A DNA stretch of 64,000 nucleotides from contig JAQFVV010006473.1 of NCBI GenBank assembly GCA_028023455.1, positions 62,001-126,000 of the forward strand, given 5' to 3'. The notes under the pieces are model-generated. The model ran no database searches. It had not been told where the DNA came from and was given only the letters and a program-made list of their open reading frames with translations. Shown here piece by piece: positions 22,881-35,155 of this stretch. The number at the start of each line of letters is the position of its first letter. The stretch's first letter is position 1. The position numbers and the translations under genes are program-made. Source of the stretch: Epiperipatus broadwayi. Taxonomy: Eukaryota > Onychophora > Udeonychophora > Euonychophora > Peripatidae.

Positions 22881-25800
22881 TGTAATAGGATGGGGAGAGT
22901 GATATAGAAAGAAAGTGGTGAAAAGATTTGAATTGGGATGATGGAACATCATCAACTCAAGTCAATGCAAATATCAAATATTAATTAACATAAGTATATA
23001 TAAGTAAGATATATTTAAAGGAGAGCATGAGATCAAGAGATCTCTATGAGATTATTGAGAGATCAGCTAGCAACTATAAGGCATAATTAACCATCAATCA
23101 TACATCAACCAGCATTATAAAGTAAGTAATACTAATACTCAAAATATACTATTCATCATCATGAATGATCCACAATAAAATATAATAAAATCAACAGTCC
23201 ATCTTGTGGCTGGATTTGAACAATAAAAAATAGATAGCAACAGTCAACCTTGTGACTGGATCAGAAATGGGTCTTCTGTAGACCAGGCTAACTATTGAGC
23301 CTATGCCACCTTGGACAATTATTTAAACATAACTTGGATGCACCAGCTTAGTGCCTACCCATTAGAATACACAATAATCAGAAATCAAAACAATAATGCT
23401 GGGAAATAAAATCATGCTGATCATAATCAATGCACTGGCCACTTAAGTACCATTAATGTACTGGCCAACTATAAACTTAAATTTTTAATGAGATTAAACT
23501 AAAATTAAAGGTAGTGCATGGGCTTTAAAGAATATAATCTTATGCGCCAATCAGGATGATGATGATTGATCATCACTGGATGCCCCAAAAGCACTAAATA
23601 TACTTCCCCATTTATATATTCATCCTGTGCACAAATCTAGCTCAGAAAACATAAGCTCTATTACTGTATGTGACCAAGAGATGATGGAAACAATTTTTAA
23701 CAATTAAATAAGTTTATTAATAATAATAATAAAAAAATATTAAGATCTGCAAAATCAGGCTTCTGATTTTGAATAGCATACAAAATTATATATACAACTA
23801 AAGTTATTATATTGATTTACAATATTTCTTAATAAGTTTCTATAAACACATACATATATCAGTACACAGATGTGCATTTTATAATATACAATGAAACATT
23901 TCAATTAATTATAAAAAATGATTAAATTTTACATATGTGTTACAATTGACAAGCATTGGTATTTGCAATATAATTGATAGATATACACACATGTACATGA
24001 AATTTCTGAACATATTTAACTTGTTCTATAATAGTACATGATTAAGCTTTTAAATTATATTTTAAATACTACAAATATTTATGCTAGGTTTACTACAACA
24101 CGTATATATAATTGCACAGATTATTAACAAATTTAATTTTGTTAAACAATAAATAACAATACTTTTATAATTAATAATTCCATTTTGAATATACATAAAA
24201 TGTACATATATACTGTGTGTATCAATATTAAAAAAAATCAGTTTATCAAATTCTATTACAGTTTTCTTTTATTCTTTAAAAAAAGTATACTCAATTTTCA
24301 AGAGGTTAGAAAGTTTTTATTAGGTTATCTCTTAACTAATTACAAATGTCGTTAAATTTAAAAATATAGATTTAAAATATCTATCAAATGAATTATTGAA
24401 AAACAACTCACTTTTGTATGCAAATTTATCTGTGCCCCTCTGTATATAAACACAGCAGCATATGTACAACTACTTTTTTATTCAACTGATGTTTCTCTTG
24501 GGCAAGATGTTTTTGGTCAAACCTGGCAATTGTCATCATCAAGTAAAAGTATATAATTCGGATATGGTTGGATTTTTCTCTTCTGTAGTCAGTTCCACTT
24601 ATACTTGGATTTTGTAAGCTTCAGGTCAGCAAGCTGTTTTTCCAGAACACTTTCAAGGCTGTGAATTACAAAGAATCTTAACCCATTTCCTCCATGTGAA
24701 TTCAAACTCTATTATTGAAGTGAAGAGAAGCTACTTTCTTGCATTATTGCATCCTCATTGAGTTCTTTATATATTCTACTAGCCATATCTGCAGCTAGCT
24801 TTACTGTTGCCATTCTCTTCTACCATTACCAACTCATCACAAAATATTTTAGCTAATTTTATAGCTAGCTCTTCTGCTAACTGCTTTCCAAAAATATTAA
24901 AGCTAAACTTTGCAGTTGGCCTAGTTGGCCACTCCTTGAAATATTAAAACCAGACTCTTATGGTTAACTCTTACAAAACTCAGCAAAACTGATATTTTTT
25001 ATCAGTCTTTTTATAATCTTGGTTGGGTCATGTGATAAAAACAGTGACTATTTTCAATCAGTCTAATCCTTTTGCAAACAAGCTTGAAATTTTTATCAAA
25101 GTGTGATTGGAAAAAGTTGATTTCAATTAACTTTAATCATTTGGAATCTACATACATGTTTTTACTGTGATAATAGAAATTTACAAATTAATTAAAAAAT
25201 TTCAAAAATAGACATTTTTATAATTATCAGGAAACATGCTTACTTTTAAATTTCAAAATCAGAGTTACAAATAATATTTATTAGACCTTTTTAAAATAAT
25301 AATTTCATAATGAAATTTTATTTTAACACTTTAATAACCTGAAATGCAACATCACAGTTGTCACCTTTAGATTGCTCTAACTCAGCCAATTTTTTAGTTA
25401 TATTGATGAAAAAATACCCGTATTAAAGCTTAGAGCAAGGCCTATAAGATGCTGTCCTCTTTTGAATTATTTTACAAGTAAAAAATCAATACTAGGAGGG
25501 TTTTAAGTTGAACAAAAGAAGAAGGCTAGTTTTGATTGATTGGATAATCTATTCCCAATCTATTCCCAATTTTTATTGGCTGATAATTCCGTTAAATATT
25601 TTTTCACCGCTAAAATGAAAATATATGTTTTGGAGTGTTTTTTTTTTATTATGTTTCATACATATTATAAATAATTTTCATAAAATCTAATATTTCTAAT
25701 AAAAATATAGTTATTTTACAAAAGTAGTAAGGTTTTATTAAAAAATTGTATACTTTACATGATTGTAAATTGAAAAAGAAACCATCTGTAGCAGCAATTT

Positions 25801-26407
25801 TTGACATCTTGTCAAGAGGTTAGATTGCTCCAAACTGTTTACTTGATTTTCAAACAAAGATTAATGATTTAGAATATTTTTCTGGCATTATAATGTATTT
25901 TTGGTGTATTTTTTTAATAATATGCTGAAAGTATAATTATTTTGAGAAAGACATTAAGATTTTTCCTAAAAAATTCGTAATGTGAAATCTGGGAGGAATC
26001 TAAATGACATTTACAATGCTTCTAATTCGCTCATAATGTTTTCTTTGATTTTTCCACTTTTGAATATTTCTATAAAATACAAATAAAAATATATTTTTGA
26101 AATAACTTTCGTTTACTTTCCTAACATTACAAATAATTAATATACTGTTTGAAAATGAAACTAAAATTAATATACATTAAAAGATGAAAATATTTGTATC
26201 AAAAAGTTTGTCACTTGACCAATTAAAAGTTTCAGAGTTTTACTTCGCTGGACCAATAACGAAAGTGATCTATTAAAGTGTTAAACCCAGAGTTATTTAA
26301 CTCTTTACTTATTATTATTTTATTTTAAGAAATATAGTAAAATATCTACAAAAATTTATGTCTGTGTTTATTTCTACTTTTCCTTTACTTTATATATATA
26401 TATATAT

Positions 26408-26533
26408 GTTAAAACGAAGATTTGCACGGGTTAAATATATAAAATACATATTTTGCGGGTTCATCCATGTTAAAAACTTTTAATATTAGTATACTGACAT
26501 TTCGACTTGGTCACACAAGCCATCCACAGAGTT
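26408..26533 (-). mobile_element. Small hammerhead-like (retrozyme-type) insertion in a (TA)n tract of block A
   Basis: Block B has an uninterrupted (TA)n tract at the equivalent place, so these ~125 bases are an insertion. On the minus strand they begin with a hammerhead-like segment and continue with a body containing ACATGGATGAACCCGC and TTTAACCCGTGC. Size and content resemble animal retrozymes, small non-coding retroelements with hammerhead ribozymes. No coding capacity. Confidence 0.5.
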
Positions 26534-26535
26534 AT
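26494..26535 (-). ncRNA. Hammerhead-ribozyme-like motif, degenerate core
   Basis: On the minus strand: core CTGTGGA (consensus CTGANGA, one mismatch), then hairpin GGCTTG-TGTGAC-CAAGTC with six pairs, then GAAA, then TGTC, placing a GUC cleavage triplet at 26498-26496. The order core / stem II / GAAA / GUC is that of PLE-type hammerheads with a minimal stem III. The A-to-T change in the core predicts weak or no activity. Stem I overlaps the (TA)n tract and is not convincing. Confidence 0.5.
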
Positions 26536-26597
26536 ATATATATATGCACACACACTATATTATTATGTGTGTACTATGTAACCCAACTGGTTACAAT

Positions 26598-26612
26598 ATA
26601 TATATATATATT
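26598..26612. repeat. (AT)n at the right edge of block A
   Basis: Short ATATAT tract following GGTTACA, mirroring the left flank. Confidence 0.8.
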
Positions 26613-26909
26613 GTGATGGTAAAACTATATTCATAATCATTTTCATCTAAACTGATATAGTTTCAAAATGGAATAAAACAGCATTGAAAAAACAGTATTG
26701 CAAAAAAAGAGTTAAAAAAATAAGTTGTTATATAAAAGAGTATCAAAGATAATTCAAAGAGATAAAAAGAATAAAGATGACTCATTTACAGAATCAGTGT
26801 TTTATGATCATGATAGAAATTGTAAATGTAAATTTTATTTTAATATAAAAATAATTAAGATTTTAAATCAAGAAAGAAATAATAATAAAAAGGAAAAAAA
26901 AATTGTCTT

Positions 26910-27020
26910 GCATTGGTGGTTGAGAGGTCAGCGCGACTGCCTTGCACTTGCAGGTAGTTGCCCGGGTTGCGGGTTCGCATCCCGGCCGATGCTATGATAC
27001 TTAAAAAAAAAAAAAAAAAG
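26910..27020 (+). mobile_element. tRNA-like SINE (family S2), best preserved copy
   Basis: The tRNA-like unit 26910-26992 has pairing acceptor ends (GCATTGG / CCGATGC), a T arm with a clean CGGGTTCGCATCCCGG hairpin, and G+C well above its surroundings. It is followed by TATGATACTT and a long A-run. The extra length in the anticodon/variable region argues for a SINE rather than a functional tRNA gene. The frame 26725-26997 that overlaps it is chance. Confidence 0.85.
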
Positions 27021-28610
27021 AAAAATTAAAGAGGCCATTTTTATTAGCTATTATAAATATATGATAATAAACAATCAGTGAATATTAAGATTAGTGAATT
27101 ATGGGATATGTAAATCAACATGTGGTTTTCTGTTGATGTTGTTTTATTCCATTTTGAGATTGTTAGTTTAGTTGAGTAAGATTATGAATATAACTGAAAG
27201 TACTACTATTGATTAAAGTTTATATTGGAATTTATTTTGCTATTTACTATTAGTTGGAATATAATTTATTATATATATATATCTGTGTAATCACTTTAAT
27301 GTCAATGTTTTTATTACATTTGATACTCAAATTGTTTGTAAAGCATAATCTTTAGAACTAAAATTATTAGTTGCATCATATAATCTTGCTTAGTACACTG
27401 AATTTTGGTAAATAGTTTTCAAAATTTGACAATATCCTAGATTTATATAATAATGTTCCAAATATTTTATCATATTACAAATAATAGTAGGATCAATGCT
27501 TTTTTATATTATACAAATACAAGGCAAAATTACATCTTATGCTTATTGGCTTTTCCTATAACCTTTTTAATACATATATGAACACACTAATACATAACAA
27601 TCTATTAGTATTTCTGTTAACAATTTATGTTTACAATACCATCACCATCCCTTTCAATATTATAGAAAATAACTTACAAATACATGAAAAATAAAAATCA
27701 CATTCCATACATCTGCCAAAAATTATAAATACTTTGTGAGACATTATAAATGAATACTTAAATAAGTAGAGAATATTATGATAAGAAAGTTGACAACTTT
27801 CTATTTTAAATTTATAAATAATATTTATTGCTAATGCATTAATAGCTTCATAAATCTCCCCTATTAAATAGATACTAAACACACTAAAGTATATTGTAAG
27901 AGGGACATTTTTATTAACAAATAATTTGTGTTCTATAATATTAGTTAACATAGTATGTGTATAATAAATGTAGATTGTTATATTAGTAAATAAAGATGCC
28001 TCCTTAGAGTTATACATTGGTATATTTGTTAACTGTTAAAATGAATGAGCTTATTTATTGAGAAAAGAAAGTTTGCCAATTTTGCCTTTGTAGTATTTTA
28101 TAATTATTTAAGTATTTATTTTTATTATTATAGCGTCTCAATTATAGATTATATATTTTAAATCAATAGATGGAAAGTGAGTTTTATTTTTCCTTCCACT
28201 TGTAATTTGTTTTCTATAATATTATTTGGTATAAAGAGTATATGATAAATAAATAAATAAACATATAAAGTAACTTCAAAGAAAAAGGCTTTTACTCAAA
28301 AACACAATAAAAGGAGATAGTATAACCCATCAAACTTGCAATTTCTAGCAGCTGAGAATTTGAGTAGTTTTTATCATTATTTAATTTTTTAGATAACAGC
28401 AATATATTTGTTGACTAATATTGACTCATTAACTGAATAATGTCTGTCAAATTATATGATAACAATTCTAAGTTTCATTACACTGTAAAAGATTTTCAAG
28501 TTTACCTGGCCTAAATTGTAAATCTTTATTGCAGGAAAAGTAGAGATTCATTTTCAATATATTGCAAAATTTTTATATATAATGATATAAAACAAATAAA
28601 CATCATATGA
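27021..28610. other. No feature recognised
   Basis: A+T-rich. A 128-codon minus-strand frame (27631-28017) is open but hydrophobic, low in complexity and without homologous motifs; I regard it as chance, with a small possibility of a host exon. Confidence 0.5.
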
Positions 28611-28644
28611 TCACTATTTCTTATGCTTGCTCTCAACTGTTAGT

Positions 28645-28859
28645 AAAACAGGCAAAAGTCTCTATACCTATTGCCACCAAGTGCAAGCCAGAGTAATCAA
28701 TGGATGCCAGAAGTCTTGTGCGTAAAATCTCCACCAATTCTGGGGATATTGGATGAGTAGGCACTAGATGGAGATTTTATGCACAAGCCCCCTGGTATCA
28801 ATTGATTACTCTGGCTTTCACTGAGTGTCAATAGGTATAGAGAGTTTTGCCTGTTTTAT
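28645..28859. mobile_element. Fold-back element, family F1
   Basis: The arms 28645-28745 and 28760-28859 are inverted: AAAACAGGCAAAAGTCTCTA at the left and its complement AGAGAGTTTTGCCTGTTTT at the right, with AGAGTAATCAATGGATGCCA / GATTACTCTGGC inside. Relatives lie at 57785-58146 (longer loop), 30230-30420 and 6900-7070 (single arms). No coding sequence. Confidence 0.85.
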
Positions 28860-29099
28860 ATAAAACAAAATAATACATAGTGAATTTTTCTTGAAGCTAT
28901 AATATCATTAACTATGTTACCATCTAGGGACTAAGGAAAAAGATGATAAGAATTTTTTAGTTACATTTATGTACTATCATTTGATTATAAATTTTTATTT
29001 AGCTTTCTATAACCACAGTTAACATCCAATAAAAAAAACTGCAAGAATTAAAAGAACTCTAATATTAATAGGATATTGTTAGATTTTTGAATTTAGAAT

Positions 29100-31180
29100 A
29101 AAATGTGAACAAATAATTCATTTGAAAAGTGGAAAGTTTATATTATTTTAAAGGCACAAATAATAGAAGCATAAATGAACAAAAATTATCACAAATAAAA
29201 GTTGGAATAATAATGTTATGAAGGTTGAAAGTATAATAAAGAGAGTTGGAAAGATTAGTTTCAACTAAATAAAAGATAATAATGCAAATAATTTAGGTAT
29301 CTATTCAAGTTCTAATTCTTACGAAGAAGTAGAAAACTTTTATAAAGATGCACAGAATACATTTTATGAGTCCATGCAGCATTTTAGCATTATAGTTGGA
29401 GATCTTAATATCAAAATTGAATTGAAAGATTAAAGTACATAAATAAAATAAGTTGTAGAAAGATAAATGAAAAATGACACAGACTGGCCAAAAAAAGCCC
29501 CAAAATCTATATATTATAATTTTTTTTATGAAAAAATTCAACACAGAAAAAATATAAAAAGATTAATTAATTGAAGATCAATAGAGATTGAGTATATTGT
29601 AATTAAATTGAAGATCAATAGAGATTGATTATATTGTAATTAAGAGAATACATGTTAAAGATTATAAAATTAAATTAGAATCAATATAGAAAAATAATCA
29701 ATTGGCATATACATATTAGTGCAAAGTTAGATAAATAAAAGCTATTAAAAAGTCAACAAAACAATTGATATTTTTAATTTTTATAAATATTTCATTGAAT
29801 GTAAATCAAAACTTGTAATTGTTTAAGAATATTAACAAACTTTGAAGATCATTCAGACATGAATAAGACCAATAAGAAGATATGAGACACTCTGCTAAGA
29901 AATGAGAAGCAGATTGCTGGAATCAAAAAAATAATTATCCATTATATTATTAGTAGAGATAAAGACAATGTATGACAAAAAAGAAAAAAGAAATGGAAAA
30001 AATATTTTAAAATGACTCATATGGAAACATGAAATATTTGAAGTTTAGGAAATAGTACAAAAGGAGTTAATGACCAGAAAAATTATAAATGATAAAAGTT
30101 TTATAAATATAATATAGTAACTTGGTAGTGAAAGAAAAATTGTTTCAAAAAGTAAAAAAAATATTTTACTAAGAATTATATATGTTACAGTCAGAACACA
30201 AAATAGTTTTTACAAATATAAAATATAAACAAGGCAAAACTCTCCATACAGTAGTGCCACCTGTATCAACCAGAGTAATCAATGGATGCCAGAAGGCTTG
30301 TGCATAAAATCCCTATCTAATGCCTATGCATCCAATATCCCCAGACTAGTTTTGCCTTGCTTATAAACAATTATGTGCTAGTATAAAAGATGGTGATCAT
30401 GTGATGCTTAATGGTTTAAATATAAAACATTTCTTGAAATATTGGACTTTTATATACATTAAGTTATGATTAGATATGTAATTAAATAATGAAAATAATT
30501 AAAATTTTAGAAAATCATGAAAGTTTTATATGCAATAAAATATACTAATTGTTGGTAAACCTACAAGATATCTAAATTCTAAAGACATTATATGATTGAA
30601 AAAAATCAGTAATAGTAAAATGATATTTAAGAAAGATGAAAAAAGATATTAGAAATTTTATATCTATTAATATATCATTTTTATTTATGTTCTGAATAAC
30701 TAAGACACATCCAAGCATTAAAAGTATGACTTGCCATTTGCATTACAACTACAGTGGAAAGATATTTGATTTTATAAAAATTCTTATAGTAAATAGAAGT
30801 ATTAAAATATTAAAACATAAATTCATGCAATGTCAAATTATGAAAAAAATTTAAATGAATGCAAAAAGTGGTTACATGAATGTATGGTTACATTAAGAAA
30901 ATAAACCAAGATGTGATATTCACCCAAAACGTTTAGAGTAGTTTTAGTGGAAATATTTTAAAGATTAAAACAGAAAGCTAAGAAAATTAAAAAAGGTGAT
31001 TACTTAAAGTTACTTAGGTCTTACAGAGGAAATGGTTGTTTTTGCAAATAGTGCTTCATAACTTTGTAAAATCAAGAGAAGTAGGAATAAAAACAAATGC
31101 TAAAAAATTCCTAAAATCATATTCAATGGCTTCTAAAAAATAAAATAATAAAGAATGAAAATAATAAACTGAAAGTTGTT
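29100..31180 (+). pseudogene. LINE remnant: endonuclease then reverse transcriptase
   Basis: Plus-strand fragments of the same RTE-like LINE type as at 1-890. Endonuclease: EEVENFYKDAQNTFYESMQ followed by IIVGDLNIKI (about 29315-29425), matching EEVEEFY...VGDFNAKIG, then a block ending SIEIEYIV (about 29600). Reverse transcriptase: VVFANSAS (about 31030-31060) then SREVGIKTNAKKFL (about 31070-31115), matching the region after the catalytic FADD box. A single arm of fold-back F1 interrupts it at 30230-30420. It is full of stops. The segment 29700-31000 is too decayed to resolve. Confidence 0.75.
30230..30420. repeat. Single arm of fold-back F1
   Basis: AAGGCAAAACTCTCCATACA, AGAGTAATCAATGGATGCCA and GATGGTGATCATGTGATG match the family at 6.9, 28.6 and 57.8 kb. 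It lies within the decayed LINE. Confidence 0.8.
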
Positions 31181-31674
31181 AATAACTAAAAACTTCTTGA
31201 TCAGTTTATTAATATACATGAAAGCATAAAAATTAAATTAATTACAATTTAAAATCGATTAGAGTGTTTTTGTTAAAAATAATTTTAATATTAAAGAAAA
31301 TATCATTATATGTTTGCTTTGTTTTAATAAATGCATTATTTAGCCATTGCTTATTAATATATATGAAACTTAAAAAAATAATATAGATTACACAGAGAAG
31401 TATGAAGGAAATACAAGAAGGTTTTGAAGGCAGAAGATATTAGTGCAAGAACAAACAGATATCATTAACATCTTTGAAAAAATTAAGGAGTTGAAATAGT
31501 TGTGGGTTGTATTTGACACTAGGGAAATATGATAACATATGCATAATTAAAGTTTTAAATGAATCTAGAAAGTTGCAACCAACCTAAAAAAGAAACCACA
31601 TATAAAACGTATAAAAAAGAAACTTGTTTGAACTGAAGGAGAAGAAAGGAAGCTACAGATCAATCAAACTGAAT

Positions 31675-31765
31675 GAAACATGCAATGAAAGTTACAGAAT
31701 TGAGCTACAATCCACAGCTCTTGAGTTCTAGCAGTCCACCACTCTACCATGACCATAAACAATGC
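31675..31765 (-). repeat. Possible tRNA-like SINE head
   Basis: The minus strand reads GGTCATGGTAGAGTGGTGGA then GCTGTGGATTGTAGCTC, resembling an A-box-like region followed by a decayed B box. It is an isolated copy with low confidence. Confidence 0.35.
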
Positions 31766-32784
31766 AAGATAATAATGAAAGTAATGAAATTAAGAATTAA
31801 GTTTTATTTTACTATGTTTAATTTATTATTTATTTATTTGATATTTATATATCTGGGTGTTATTATATCATATATAAATATTGAAATATTCTTTGGAGAT
31901 ATAGTACTTCACACACATATCTATATAAAGAAAGAAAATATGGGGAAGATATATATATAATTTTAAAATGTTCTCTTGTTTAATTTGAAAGCAAACTAAA
32001 GAAGTTAGAACATTGTAAGTGTGATTAAGATGGGTCGCGATCCGTAGCTTCAGAGTCTATTATTTTTCCACACAGAGTCTTTAAAATCAAGTTATGTAAA
32101 TAATTTTTGATATGTAAGGAAACGCTTTTCCATGTATGCACACACATACTCTTACATTTATTTATTAATAGAAAATAATTATTTTAATTTTTTATTTTAT
32201 TTTGTATAAACTTAAAACAATTTGTCTTGTTAAAAATGTCTTTTTTGTCAGACTTGAATAATTTTGTGAATAAAAAAATAACTATTCAATCTGCAATATT
32301 ATTTTTAACGTAAAACAACAATAATAAATTTAACTAATAAAAAATTAAAAGGAAATGTTTATGTTTGTTGTTAATGACTTCTATCAAATACTTCAGAAAA
32401 ACAGGCTATAAAAAGTTTGCAAATCATTAGTTGCATAACATAAATGAATGAGAGCTTTTGTTCTTCATATTCTATGAAGCAAGTATATTGTACATAGGCT
32501 CGCTCTATAACATCTGACGTTGTCTGATAAGGGATAAAAAAAAAAGAAATCTAAAAAGAATTTTACAAAGTATTAAGCTACAAACATAGAGATGTACTTA
32601 GTATTTGTCAGAAAGTTTATAATGATTACATTTTATTTGTAATTACATATTGTATTATTTCCATTATCTAGAATTAATCGGTAAATAAATGTCTTAAGAA
32701 AATTTCTTTTATTTAAACTTTTCAAATATATTAAACTGTTATAACATAATAGCGCACAAAATAGTATATAACGTAAAGTTTTGA

Positions 32785-33030
32785 ATAGCATTCTTCTACT
32801 CACTTTTCAGGTTTTGTTGGCTCGACTAGTGACGATACTAGCATGGGAATAAAACTTGAGACTTTTAAATTCATGAATACTGAATTTAAAATAGCATTCT
32901 AATCTAGCTAGGTTATTTAATATATAATAATCTATGTGCAATTACTACCAGTTGAATATTTTGATAAATAAAAGCTAAATTTTTTTAAAGATATTTATCA
33001 ATTAATTCTAAATGATAAAAGTAGTTCAAT
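32785..33030. repeat. SINE S1 pieces in inverted arrangement
   Basis: 32785-32915 matches the head and proximal body of S1 on the minus strand (GTGACGATACTAGCATGGGA). 32930-33030 matches the S1 tail on the plus strand (ACCAGTTGAATATTTTG... then AAAGTAGTTCAAT). The two halves therefore lie head to head, with an internal deletion, echoing the arrangement around the PLE at 6-8.8 kb. An (AT)n tract follows at 33031-33046. Confidence 0.6.
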
Positions 33031-33349
33031 ATATATATATATATATCAATGGGTGTAATATAGAATTTTTTATAACTGGTGGTCAGGGAAATAAAAATTC
33101 AAAATATTGAAAAACCTTGTCCAGAAGTAATTTAATTCATGAAATGAAAAAAAATTAGAATCATATACAAATGTTTTAAATAATATTCAAATGAGAATAT
33201 TGTTTAATTATTGAAATTATTAAAATTAAGGAAGAGTATAAATATGAATATAAATATTTAATTAATGTATATTAAAAAAATAAATTACTGTGCCTGCAAA
33301 TTTTTATGATATAATAGTTATTTGACAAGTATAACATATATACTGAAGT

Positions 33350-33610
33350 TTTAGATGTAATTAGAGGGGATTTGAACACAGACTTCCCTTCAACTATCCA
33401 CTTCATATTGTATAACTGATACACGTGCCCACATTCATGTAAAAAAGATCTCCAGAACTTAATTGATGAGTGCTGGTTCAGCATGAAATATTTGTACTGG
33501 AGATCATTTTTCTTTTTCACATATATGTGGTCATGTGTATTGATTATATATAAGATGGAGTAGATAGCTAAAGAGAGCTTGAAAGTTCGCGTTCAAATCC
33601 TTCTAATTAG
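33350..33610. mobile_element. Palindromic hammerhead-bearing repeat (family H1)
   Basis: The left half (GGGGATTTGAACACAGACTT near 33366) and right half (complement of GGATTTGAACGCGAAC near 33600) are inverted copies. Both carry a B-box-like TTCAAATCC and a TGTGGTCAT..GTGTATTGAT block. The hammerhead-like core (33452-33500) sits near the centre. The same family is found at 35.2, 35.7, 55.1 and 55.4-55.96 kb. Confidence 0.75.
33452..33500 (+). ncRNA. Hammerhead-like motif H1, copy with core change
   Basis: Plus strand: TTGATGA (consensus CTGATGA, C to T), stem II GTGCTG-GTT-CAGCAT with six pairs, GAAA at 33485-33488, then a short A/T stem and CTGG. The core C change and weak stem I suggest it is inactive. 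Confidence 0.5.
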
Positions 33611-34779
33611 ATGTAATAGTTAATAAGTAAAAATAAAAATGTATAAATTAAAGTTATGAAATGTGTTATAAAGAAATTGAAAGCTTTTTAAAGACAGTGA
33701 AAAGGCTACAGCCTAAGTTATATAATTTAAACATCTAACATTGATAAAATAGTTTATTTATTTATACTACAAAAAGATCAAAATAAAAATATTATATTAG
33801 TAATTGTTATAATAAATAAGAAATTAATATTTAAGAGTTTGAATATTTACTGAAAGTTAATTGAGGCAATGTAATTTAAAAAAAAAAATCATTATGATCT
33901 ATTATAAGATTGAACTGAATGTATAAGCAAAAAAATTTAATAACAAATTAAAGATAGTCAAATACATAGGACTGAATAAAATTTAATACCAGATTAAAGA
34001 CAATCAAACAAAGGTCAGAATAAAATAAAAAAAATATATTAAATTATCTGATAATAGATAGCAAAAAAAAAAACAGCCCTACAAAATTAAATAAGATGTC
34101 AGTTAAAATATTTTAAAATGACAACATAGAAAGATCCTCCCAAAAATGGTTTAATAAAAAAATTAAAATGGATAGTTAAAAAAATAAAAGTGGAGCCTGA
34201 AAAAAATAATCTAATTAAACACAATAGAGGCAATGTAGTTAAAGTTAAAATAAATTAGTAAAATAACTGTAAAATTTAAAAAAATGAAAGAATTTTCCAT
34301 AGTAGAAGACACAAATATATATATTAAGATGTGTATTATCATCAGCAGTATCAGATAATGATGTCATCAATAAATAGCTATTTTTATTTATCCCTAAATT
34401 TAAAAATTGTACAATATGTACTATAACATTGAGAAACCAGTATTTAAAAAAAGAAAAGAAAATACTGCAAAATGAAATTCAATTTGCAACTTAAATATTT
34501 TTTTTTCTTATTTTAATCTTGAGATTAATTGAATAAAAAAGTAAGATGAAAGTCAACATCTAGATTACAAATAAAAGAGATAAACTTTACTATATATAAT
34601 ATATGGTGTATGCATCCCATTAAATCTATTACGCCTATATTCTTCAGCATATTTATTCAGACATTCACATAGTCTTTTATCAATCTATGAATGTAGACTT
34701 GTAGGATAGTAAATTTGTTATAGAAAGTTTCTTAATTTTACTGTTTTAAACAAAAAATTGGCAGAAACAAGATTATTGA

Positions 34780-35155
34780 ATAGTTCTGGAAGGAGATTTG
34801 CAATACTTTAAAAAAAAACTAAACTTCTTGAAAATAATATTTCCAAAAAAAAAAAAAAAACAGGCTTTAAATAACATAAAGTCAGACAAATCAATTGTTA
34901 TATTTCTTACCAATAAAGGTAACACTACTGTTGTTATGGACCATTATATGTACAATAATAAAATCCTATGTTTACTAAATGATAAAATTTATAAAAAACC
35001 AAAAAGAGATCATACTAATTATTTAAAAAAACAACTAAAGCAATTATTAATTAAATCACCCATTGAAAAAGGCATAAAAATAAAATAATTCCTCATGAAA
35101 AATCTTGTGTCTGTTCAAAATTCTATGAATTCACAAAAATACATCAAATGACCCT
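34780..35155 (+). pseudogene. Penelope-like element reverse transcriptase, N-terminal fragment
   Basis: An open stretch (34798-35088) contains ALNNIKSDKSIVIFLTNKG overlapping TNKGNTTVVMDHYMYNNKI, the diagnostic N-terminal block of PLE reverse transcriptases (usually ADKGNATVVMDRxxYxxKI), followed by LLNDKIYKKPKRD. Past the stop, SKFYEFTKIHQ (about 35110-35140) corresponds to the next PLE block RFYGLPKIHK. The rest of the element is missing: the sequence switches at ~35150 to an H1 hammerhead repeat. No ATG starts the open stretch. It comes from a different PLE copy from those at 6-8.5 and 53.5-54.9 kb. Confidence 0.85.

Larger units (their letters stand above)
22881..26595. mobile_element. 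Block A: 3.7-kb TGTAA...TTACA-bounded repeat in (AT)n
   Basis: Starts TGTAATAGGATGGGG and ends CCCAACTGGTTACA, with ATATAT tracts outside both ends. Homologous over most of its length to block B (42391-46341) and in part to 61495-61965. Shared blocks include GGGTCTTCTGTAGACCAGG, GCCACCTTGGACAATTATTT and GAATTATTTTACAAGTAAAA. A minus-strand AATAAA lies at 23713-23718. The TG...CA ends suggest a very long LTR-type sequence left as a solo copy, or a non-autonomous element; no coding frame survives. Internal (TA)n carries a foreign ~125-bp insertion at 26408-26533. Confidence 0.6.

Noticed and set aside
26910-26992. Functional tRNA gene
   Set aside because: The anticodon/variable region is too long and irregular, an A tail follows, and sister copies at 10.6 and 47.1 kb share the tail; it is a SINE.
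26725-26997. 90-codon plus-strand frame
   Set aside because: Its C-terminal half is simply the S2 SINE read in one frame (WWLRGQRDCLALAG), and the rest is low complexity.
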